From positions 1-5,608 of the forward strand of contig SLNM01000352.1 in assembly GCA_007133055.1 (NCBI GenBank): a stretch of 5,608 nt of DNA, written 5' to 3'. Source of the stretch: Lentisphaeria bacterium (lineage in GTDB: Bacteria > Verrucomicrobiota > Lentisphaeria > Oligosphaerales > PUNB01). Positions 1-4,676 of the stretch are shown here, in pieces. The notes below the pieces were generated by a model, which was given only the letters and a program-made list of their open reading frames with translations, was not told the origin of the DNA and made no database searches. Each line of letters opens with the position of its first letter. The stretch's first letter is position 1. A program made the translations under genes and the position numbers.

Positions 1-35
1 ATAAATTTGAACAAGTCACTTCAGCAGCCGGCGTT

Positions 36-99
36 GGCATGTAGAGGAAGAGCACGTCGCGCACGGATCAGAAAGTGCGCTGTGCCCCTCTAGATGGCC
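36..99. repeat. Long imperfect hairpin / palindrome
   Basis: By hand-pairing, 21 base pairs form over 64 nt: 36-38 with 97-99, 39-40 with 94-95, TAGAGG (42-47) with CCTCTA (87-92), GCAC (52-55) with GTGC (82-85), and GCGCAC (59-64) with GTGCGC (75-80), around a 10-nt loop (65-74). Small asymmetric internal loops separate the segments. No T-run follows on either strand, so it does not look like a simple intrinsic terminator. It abuts the 7-bp tandem repeat that begins at 101. It could be a REP-like element, a cruciform-forming protein site or part of a structured transcript. The pairing is seen; the function is unknown. Confidence 0.6.
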
Positions 100-100
100 T

Positions 101-163
101 GAAACCCGAAACCTGAAACCTGAAACCTGAAACCTGAAACCTGAAACCTGAAACCCGAAACCT
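101..163. repeat. 7-bp tandem repeat (GAAACCT)9
   Basis: Nine uninterrupted heptamers occur here. Seven read GAAACCT, and two (the first at 101 and the eighth at 150) read GAAACCC. A degenerate tenth unit, GAATTCT, follows at 164-170. Each unit lacks internal symmetry and no coding frame crosses the array convincingly, so it is a simple-sequence repeat of the kind that changes length by replication slippage. It ends 86 bp before the panD start. No promoter that I can defend lies between 164 and 249, so an effect on panD expression is only a possibility. Confidence 0.95.
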
Positions 164-249
164 GAATTCTGTCACGAGCAATGCATCATTTCTGAATGTG
201 AATTGAAACAAGCTACCCACTCAAATTGAGAAAGAACCAAAGAATCATC

Positions 250-612
250 ATGCAAGTACAAATATTAAAAAGCAAAATTCACTGTGCGCGAGTAACCGAC
301 AGCAATCTACACTACGAGGGCAGCCTCGGAGTCGATCTGGATTTGCTGGACGCCGCCAATATTTTCCCCTATGAAAAAATCCTGGTGGTCAATGCCAACA
401 ACGGCGAACGCCTGGAAACCTATGCCATTCCGGGAAAGCGCGGCAGCCGCACTGTCTGCCTGAACGGCGCGGCCGCCCGCAAAGGCGAGGTCGGAGACTT
501 GCTGACAATCATGGCTTTTGCCACGGTCGAGGCTGAAAAGGCAACCAAAATCAAGCCGCGGATTCTGGTGCTAGACCAGGACAATCGCATTTGCCGGCGC
601 AAGCAAGGGTAA
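250..612 (+). CDS. panD: Aspartate 1-decarboxylase, pyruvoyl-dependent
   Basis: This enzyme converts L-aspartate to beta-alanine for pantothenate and coenzyme A synthesis in the cytoplasm. The 120-residue product has the normal family length. The self-cleavage site is at Gly24-Ser25 in HYEGS, where Ser25 becomes the pyruvoyl group. Lys9, Arg54, Thr57, Tyr58 and the Asn72-Gly-Ala-Ala segment fall at the same numbers as in the E. coli enzyme. That register is why I start at ATG 250 and not at the in-frame TTG at 226, which would add eight unsupported residues. A purine-rich stretch (GAGAAAG, 228-234) lies upstream but is rather distant for a Shine-Dalgarno site. The gene stops 7 bp before the next one and is probably co-transcribed with it. 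No panB or panC is visible in the window. Confidence 0.97.
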   Translation: MQVQILKSKIHCARVTDSNLHYEGSLGVDLDLLDAANIFPYEKILVVNANNGERLETYAIPGKRGSRTVCLNGAAARKGEVGDLLTIMAFATVEAEKATKIKPRILVLDQDNRICRRKQG

Positions 613-619
613 CATCGAT

Positions 620-1822
620 ATGAACCAGGAAGGGACGGTGTCAAGAGGGGAGAGTACGTTCGTCTACCCAGGCGGAACGGATCGGATGGCTGTTGCCATT
701 GGCAAACTCGAAGACGACATCTTCCTGATGCTTGAAAGGTTGCAGCGAAGATCCTATGCCGGGGGCGAGAGAATGCGTGCTCTGACCGGCTGCGAGCAGT
801 CCAACTTTGATCTCCAGGCTCTGACCGCAGTTCTGGCAATGATCGCCGATACCCGTCCGGCCGCCTTCGCGGAGCAGGAGCTGCAGCAAACCGTCAACCT
901 GTTCCTGCAAACCCAGAGAGCCGACAGCGTTTTTGCCGACAGCCTCGCCGCCGACGGCAGCCCTGTTTATACCGAGAGCGCGGTTCCTTTCCACGTTCCC
1001 GCCGTTCTCTGGCTGACCGAGGCAGTCTGGTCGGCTTTCCGCAGCACAGGCGACCGCACATTCGCCGAATCAGCCGTGGCGGTGCTGCAACCAGCGCTGG
1101 AAGCACTTCCGCGCAATCCGAAAACCGGGCTCTGGGAGGCGCCGTCAAGCAACGGCGAACCGCGTCAGCCCATCTTTCTCTTCCGCCCCTCACTGGTTCT
1201 TGCCCAGGCCTGCCATCAACTGTCGGACATTTTCCACGACTTGAACCGGGACGGCCAGGCCGACCACTGGCAGCACACCGGCCAACTTATCGAAAAAAGT
1301 ATTCGCATTTATTTCTGGAACAAAAAGATAGGCATGTTCCGCCAGCGTACAGCCTTGCCATCGCTGATCGATATCCAAGGCTCGGCTCTGTCAGTCTTCC
1401 GCAAGACTGCAACCTCCGGACAGCTGATGACCATCGCCGGGCAGTTTCAAAACCACTATCGCGAGTTTACCCGCCAGGGTGCGATCCGCCGCTTCTTCAA
1501 AGGCCATCCATCCATGCCGGACCGGGAATCCCCATCCGCCCTGCCCCGGGAATGTTCGGCTGACGATACAACCGAATACGATACCATGGCCGCAGGCTGG
1601 TTCGCCTACACCCTCGACTTTAGCGACTCGTCTCTGGCCGACCAACTGACCGAAGAAACGATTGCAAATATTTATTCGGTTCGTGACGAAGCCAATGCGG
1701 AGAACAGCCCGGATGCAATGCCGCTGGCACCCTCGCAAGTTCCCGCCGCCTGCCGTCTGGCGACCGCAGGCCACGCCATCCTCGGAAGACGAAGAAAAAA
1801 AACCGCCACCGCCAGAGGTTGA
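620..1822 (+). CDS. Six-hairpin glycosidase-like protein of unknown function
   Basis: I do not recognise a named family. The 400-residue product has no signal peptide or membrane segment and looks cytoplasmic. It is built of amphipathic helices joined by turns typical of (alpha/alpha)6-barrel sugar hydrolases: PFHVPAVLW (123-131) followed by a helix ending in STGD, the turn PKTGLW (157-162), FWNKKIGMF (232-240), then a helix containing DIQGSALSVF (251-260), and EYDTMAAGWFAY (319-330). These resemble the repeated 'fW+ ... G.f' hairpins of such enzymes. I cannot assign a catalytic acid/base pair, so hydrolase activity is not claimed. Residues 207-215 (DLNRDGQAD) match the calcium-loop pattern DxNxDGxxD. 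The C-terminus is basic. ATG 620 has AAGGG at 605-609, ten bases upstream; ATG 686 (residue 23) is an alternative. Its 7-bp spacing from panD implies one transcript. Gene reality is much surer than function. Confidence 0.75.
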   Translation: MNQEGTVSRGESTFVYPGGTDRMAVAIGKLEDDIFLMLERLQRRSYAGGERMRALTGCEQSNFDLQALTAVLAMIADTRPAAFAEQELQQTVNLFLQTQRADSVFADSLAADGSPVYTESAVPFHVPAVLWLTEAVWSAFRSTGDRTFAESAVAVLQPALEALPRNPKTGLWEAPSSNGEPRQPIFLFRPSLVLAQACHQLSDIFHDLNRDGQADHWQHTGQLIEKSIRIYFWNKKIGMFRQRTALPSLIDIQGSALSVFRKTATSGQLMTIAGQFQNHYREFTRQGAIRRFFKGHPSMPDRESPSALPRECSADDTTEYDTMAAGWFAYTLDFSDSSLADQLTEETIANIYSVRDEANAENSPDAMPLAPSQVPAACRLATAGHAILGRRRKKTATARG

Positions 1823-1839
1823 TTAAGGCGAATGCACTC

Positions 1840-1866
1840 AGCCCGAATTTCGCAGAAATTCGGGCT
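1840..1866. terminator. Hairpin between convergent genes, probable bidirectional terminator
   Basis: AGCCCGAATTTC (1840-1851) is perfectly complementary to GAAATTCGGGCT (1855-1866), giving a 12-bp stem with a 3-nt loop. It sits in the 42-bp gap between two convergent genes. Its right arm overlaps the nuclease stop codon (1865-1867, minus strand) by two bases. The downstream T content is weak: AGTATTT on the plus strand, and no T-run on the minus strand. The position and perfect stem favour termination or 3'-end stabilisation for both transcripts, but this is not a textbook rho-independent terminator. Confidence 0.65.
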
Positions 1867-2524
1867 AGTATTTGGGCTGCGCAGGCGGCGCGGTGCTCAC
1901 CTCAAAAATGCGGGCGGCACGCTTGGAGCCGACCCCGGGAACACCCTGCAAATCCTGAACCGCCGCGTTGAATACGCCCCGGGCTGATCCGAAATGCGCA
2001 TGTAAACTGACCGCCAGGCTCCGTCCCACACCGGGCAGGGATTGCAGCACCTGCAAACTCGCACCACTCGAACGCCGAGACTTTCGCCGTCCACGAATAT
2101 CGCCGCGACTTCCATGGCTTTCCCATTGTCTTGCCAGAATCAACAAGGCGGTGGCGGTGTCCTGCGGATCGCGGGTGTACACCAAGGGAAGCCGAAATAT
2201 TTGCGCCAGGGTCAGCAGGGCGCCCTGGATGGCCGCGCCGCCGACCGCCATGCAACGCTTCTCCCATCTCCCTTCAATCACCATCAAAGGCGCCTCCTCG
2301 CCGGCAACCAACCGATAGGCCTGGCGAAATAGGCGACCGTCAACCAGGGAAAGACAGAAATCATCGACGGTCTTGCGCTCGACCAAAGTGGCTCCGGGCA
2401 GGATCAGATAATCGCCCGCTCGCAGCCGGGAAAGCTTTATCCGAACATGCGCCGACGAAGCCGCTTCCAAATAGCCATGCACGCCAGACCTACGCTCTCG
2501 GTCGTCAACGATGATCTCGAACAT
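1865..2524 (-). CDS. XPF/ERCC4-family nuclease with tandem helix-hairpin-helix motifs
   Basis: This is a probable structure-specific DNA endonuclease for branched, flap or crosslink-related intermediates. The 219-residue product has an ERCC4 nuclease domain (about 1-125) with VDDRER at 6-11 and the catalytic GDXnERKX3D signature complete: Gly37-Asp38, Glu49-Arg50-Lys51, Asp55. A basic linker (about 126-146) leads to two helix-hairpin-helix motifs with hairpins LPGVG (153-157) and VPGVG (185-189), which bind DNA. This is the nuclease-plus-(HhH)2 layout of short, helicase-less archaeal XPF and of the eukaryotic XPF/Mus81 C-terminal half; such proteins usually work as dimers. ATG 2524 is preceded by AGG (plus-strand CCT at 2533-2535) with an 8-nt gap. 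The gene lies 72 bp downstream of comM on the same strand with no evident terminator between, so co-expression is likely. The family call is strong; the substrate and in vivo role are inferred. Confidence 0.9.
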   Translation of the reverse strand: MFEIIVDDRERRSGVHGYLEAASSAHVRIKLSRLRAGDYLILPGATLVERKTVDDFCLSLVDGRLFRQAYRLVAGEEAPLMVIEGRWEKRCMAVGGAAIQGALLTLAQIFRLPLVYTRDPQDTATALLILARQWESHGSRGDIRGRRKSRRSSGASLQVLQSLPGVGRSLAVSLHAHFGSARGVFNAAVQDLQGVPGVGSKRAARIFEVSTAPPAQPKY

Positions 2525-2531
2525 AATAAAA

Positions 2532-2555
2532 ACCTGAATCCGTTAGAAAATTGGC
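2532..2555. repeat. Dispersed repeat, copy A (in comM-nuclease spacer)
   Basis: The plus strand reads ACCTGAATCCGT, three variable bases (TAG), then AAAATTGGC. The same 24-bp arrangement recurs at 5438-5461 with GAT as the variable bases, so 21 of 24 positions agree. Only this arm is present here; no matching inverted arm is found nearby. On the minus strand its ACCT becomes AGGT, the apparent Shine-Dalgarno core of the downstream nuclease gene. Confidence 0.8.
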
Positions 2556-2596
2556 AAATAACGCCCGACCGAATTCGCATGGATTAATCAGCCTGC

Positions 2597-4132
2597 CTAC
2601 CACCGCTGCCGGTCCAGCCATCGATACTGAATCGCCTCGGTGATATGCATCGGCTGCAAGGTTCGCGCATTGTCGAGATCGGCCAGAGTCCGGGCCACCC
2701 GCAAAATACGGTCGTAGGCGCGGGCACTTAGGTTCATCTCCTTGATCGCGTAGCGCATCAGAGAGGTGGACTCTTTGTCGAGCTGGCAATACTTCTCCAT
2801 CTGCGTCGGTGTCATATGCGAGTTGCAATGGACGCTGCTGCCCTGAAAACGCTGTTGCTGGATAATACGCGCCTTTCTTACCCGCTCCCGTATCACCGCC
2901 GATTTTTCACCCCGGCTTTTGGCTAGAAGCTGATCCTCGTAAAGCGGTGACACATCGACATGGATATCGATGCGGTCCAGCAACGGCCCGGAAATACGCG
3001 AGCGATAACGCTGAATCTGGCCGTAGCTGCATCGGCACTGCCGCTGCTGGCTGCCATGATGCCCGCACGGACATGGATTCATCGCCGCCACCAGCATGAA
3101 GCTGGAGGGGAAGGTGAAGGCGCCGGTGGCCCGGGATATGGTCACCGTGCCACTTTCCAAAGGTTGCCGAAGAACTTCCAGAACGTGTCGCTTGAACTCC
3201 GGCAGCTCATCCAAAAAAAGCACACCGTGGTGGGCCATGCTGATTTCGCCGGGTCGCGGATTGGACTGGCCGCCAAGCAGCCCGGCATCACTGACCGTGT
3301 GATGCGGGGAGCGGAAGGGGCGCTGCATGATCAGCGCGGTATGGCTGGGCAGCAACCCGGCAATCGAATGGATGCGGGTCACCTCCAACGCCTCCGCCAG
3401 AGTCAGAGCAGGCATGATCGACGGAAGTCGCCGGGCCAGCATAGTCTTGCCGGAACCCGGCGGACCGATCATCATCACGTTATGACCGCCGGCCGCCGCC
3501 ACTTCCAGTGCCCGGCGGGTTGACTCCTGACCTTTGACCTCGGCAAAATCCAAGGCCTGACAGGCGGAGTTGCTGCATAGTTCGTCCAGGTCCACCCGGG
3601 CAGGTTCGACCGTGGTTTCCCCGCGCAAAAACTCCACGGCCTGACGCAGGTGGCGGATACCGTAGACATTAAGCCCCTGGGCCACCGCCGCCTCGGCGGC
3701 ATTTTCCTCGGGCAGAATGATGTTGGGAATTTGCTTGCGCAAAGCGTGCAAAGCCACCGGCAAAGCGCCGCGAACCGGACGCACCGTGCCGTCAAGCGCC
3801 AGCTCGCCAATCACCATGGACTCAGCCAGTGCTTCGCGATTGAACCCGTTGGTGGCTGCAATCATGCCCAGGGCAATCGGCAGATCGAAAGCCGCACCCT
3901 CCTTGCGGATGTCGGCGGGAGCCAAATTAACGGTGGTTCGCCCGTTCGGCGGGTAAAAACCGGTGCAGGACATGGCCGACCAAACTCGCTCCCGACTTTC
4001 CCGCACCGCCGTGTCCGGCATTCCCACCACGCTGATCACCGTCTCATTGCCCACCCCGCTGGCATTGACCTCAACCTCCACAGTGTAGGCATCCAAACCC
4101 TGAATCGCGGAACTCCAAGTTTTTGTCAACAT
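2597..4132 (-). CDS. comM: ComM/YifB-family AAA+ ATPase (Mg-chelatase-like)
   Basis: ComM is a hexameric AAA+ helicase that promotes branch migration of DNA during integration of transforming DNA; homologues also occur in bacteria not known to be naturally competent. The 511 residues match the family length. In order: an N-terminal ChlI-like domain (about 20-145, starting SAIQGLDAYTVEVEV); an AAA+ core with Walker A GPPGSGKT (223-230), Walker B VLFLDE (304-309) and an SGPLLDRIDIHV segment (381-392) whose Arg387 is a candidate arginine-finger or sensor residue; the family's Cys pattern CPC...CRC (Cys354, 356, 366, 368), which could bind metal; and a C-terminal Mg-chelatase helical domain (about 440-505) with LSARAYDRILRVARTLADL. 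The start is firm: GGAGG (4139-4143 read in reverse) lies six bases upstream, and the N-terminus fits the family. The gene is intact and leads the transcript that includes the ERCC4 nuclease. The Mg-chelatase name reflects homology, not chlorophyll synthesis. Confidence 0.95.
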   Translation of the reverse strand: MLTKTWSSAIQGLDAYTVEVEVNASGVGNETVISVVGMPDTAVRESRERVWSAMSCTGFYPPNGRTTVNLAPADIRKEGAAFDLPIALGMIAATNGFNREALAESMVIGELALDGTVRPVRGALPVALHALRKQIPNIILPEENAAEAAVAQGLNVYGIRHLRQAVEFLRGETTVEPARVDLDELCSNSACQALDFAEVKGQESTRRALEVAAAGGHNVMMIGPPGSGKTMLARRLPSIMPALTLAEALEVTRIHSIAGLLPSHTALIMQRPFRSPHHTVSDAGLLGGQSNPRPGEISMAHHGVLFLDELPEFKRHVLEVLRQPLESGTVTISRATGAFTFPSSFMLVAAMNPCPCGHHGSQQRQCRCSYGQIQRYRSRISGPLLDRIDIHVDVSPLYEDQLLAKSRGEKSAVIRERVRKARIIQQQRFQGSSVHCNSHMTPTQMEKYCQLDKESTSLMRYAIKEMNLSARAYDRILRVARTLADLDNARTLQPMHITEAIQYRWLDRQRW

Positions 4133-4138
4133 AGCTAA

Positions 4139-4143
4139 CCTCC
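4139..4143 (-). promoter_or_regulatory. Strong ribosome binding site of comM
   Basis: On the minus strand GGAGG stands six bases before ATG 4132. It is the best Shine-Dalgarno match among the genes here and fixes the comM start. Confidence 0.85.
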
Positions 4144-4151
4144 AATTTTAA

Positions 4152-4173
4152 TATGCTAACATAATATAGCATA
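4152..4173. promoter_or_regulatory. Inverted repeat TATGCTA-N8-TAGCATA, candidate operator
   Basis: A perfect 7-bp inverted repeat (4152-4158 and 4167-4173) surrounds an 8-bp AT-rich spacer. It begins 19 bp upstream of the comM start codon and contains the predicted -10 hexamer. A dimeric helix-turn-helix repressor bound here would block RNA polymerase. The size and spacing resemble operators of Xre-type antitoxins such as HipB (TATCC-N8-GGATA), but the bases differ and no regulator gene is in the window. The repeat is seen; operator function is inferred. Confidence 0.5.
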
Positions 4174-4190
4174 AAAAAGATGGTGTGCAA
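4161..4190 (-). promoter_or_regulatory. Candidate sigma-70 promoter of comM
   Basis: Reading the minus strand, TTGCAC (4190-4185) is followed after 18 bases by TATTAT (4166-4161), a five-of-six match to the -10 consensus. TATATT (4168-4163) with a 16-base spacer is an alternative. The -35 matches only three of six. Transcription would start about 20 bases before comM, leaving just enough leader for the strong ribosome binding site. The AT-rich context supports the call. Confidence 0.5.
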
Positions 4191-4269
4191 GCCAGTTGAA
4201 AAAATTGCTGTCCGCAAGCCGTCCGTCGCAGATGCAAAGTGTCCACATATTCGATGTACGACGACGTCC

Positions 4270-4297
4270 GTCGCTGGCTTCTGGTCGCTGGTTGCTG
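4270..4297. repeat. Degenerate 7-bp tandem repeat (GTCGCTG-like)
   Basis: Four consecutive heptamers read GTCGCTG, GCTTCTG, GTCGCTG and GTTGCTG. Every unit begins with G and ends with CTG. It is a second 7-bp array in the window with an unrelated sequence. Its last unit forms the left arm of the inverted repeat that closes at 4370. Confidence 0.7.
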
Positions 4298-4370
4298 GCC
4301 AGGCAGGTCACCCGCAAAGCGGGCTCCCAGAGAGAGCCTCCGAAGGTGGGCGATGCGACGAGCCAGCAAC
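4291..4370. repeat. Inverted repeat enclosing small hairpins
   Basis: GTTGCTGGC (4291-4299) pairs perfectly with GCCAGCAAC (4362-4370). Inside are CCCGC-AAA-GCGGG (4311-4323) and an alternative hairpin GGCTC/GAGCC (4322-4326 with 4334-4338). No T-run follows. It lies in the 500-bp gene-free stretch between the divergent comM and PHP genes, and could be a folded transcript or a repeat-element remnant. Confidence 0.5.
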
Positions 4371-4371
4371 G

Positions 4372-4427
4372 CGAAGCTCCGCCGCCAGAACGCGTGGCCT
4401 CGCTCGCCGGTTTGAGTCGGAGCTTCG
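4372..4427. repeat. Inverted repeat CGAAGCTCC / GGAGCTTCG
   Basis: A perfect 9-bp inverted repeat (4372-4380 with 4419-4427) encloses 38 bp of GC-rich sequence. It starts two bases after the previous inverted repeat ends and stops two bases before the large palindrome begins, so three stems stand side by side. No reading frame here looks coding. Confidence 0.55.
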
Positions 4428-4428
4428 T

Positions 4429-4600
4429 TAGCCTGATTAATTCATGAACAACGTAGCGAGAGGTGCCAGTGTGCGTGAGATCAACAGCTTGTGGCCGTAA
4501 GCCGGTCGCGGCGTACTGGACGTACGGCAAAGATCGGAAAGTTGTTGAGATTGTGTGCAATGGCACCTCGCAGTAGATGGCTCATGAATTATTCAGGCTA
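4429..4600. repeat. 172-bp imperfect palindrome, MITE-like or structured RNA element
   Basis: The first 40 bp (4429-4468) match the reverse complement of the last 40 bp (4561-4600) at 32 positions by hand count. The outer part (TAGCCTGA.TAATTCATGA) and inner part (GAGGTGCCA) are nearly perfect. Pairing resumes further in: TCAACAGCTT (4481-4490) against AAGTTGTTGA (4539-4548), 9 of 10. GCCGTA (4494-4499) pairs with TACGGC (4523-4528) near the centre. No convincing target-site duplication flanks it. It holds no credible gene. A non-autonomous mobile element and a structured noncoding RNA are both possible; I cannot name a family. Confidence 0.75.
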
Positions 4601-4676
4601 GTTTCCATCATGCAGCGGAACCATAGCCGTCTGCCGCAATTTTGCCAGTCTTTCAATTACGGATTGCGTTACTGCC

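Noticed and set aside
3..44. Possible C-terminus of an upstream plus-strand gene (13 codons ending at TAG 42-44)
   Set aside because: It is too short to judge; other frames are equally open, and the stop lies inside the hairpin at 36-99.
101..163. CRISPR array
   Set aside because: The units are 7 bp with no spacers; it is a simple tandem repeat.
203..231. Sigma-70 promoter for panD (TTGAAA at 203)
   Set aside because: At 17 bases downstream the hexamer is TTGAGA, a poor -10, and no better-spaced hexamer was seen.
226..249. Upstream TTG start for panD
   Set aside because: It adds eight residues absent from the family and shifts Gly24-Ser25 out of the canonical register that ATG 250 gives.
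2505..2828. 107-residue minus-strand open frame over the comM 3' end and spacer
   Set aside because: It overlaps the well-supported comM C-terminal domain in another frame and shows no recognisable domain.
2597..4132. Magnesium chelatase subunit for chlorophyll synthesis
   Set aside because: The N-terminal ChlI-like domain, Cys pattern and 511-residue length are those of ComM/YifB, and no pigment-synthesis genes are nearby.
4148..4566. Several short open frames on both strands between comM and the PHP gene
   Set aside because: They run through inverted repeats and heptamer repeats, overlap one another, lack ribosome binding sites and have low-complexity, Arg/Ser-rich translations.
4429..4600. 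Integron attC site
   Set aside because: The ends do not give the paired RYYYAAC and GTTRRRY core sites (GTTAGCC at 4427 fails one position and the right end fails), the element is longer than usual attC sites, and no integrase or cassette array is visible.
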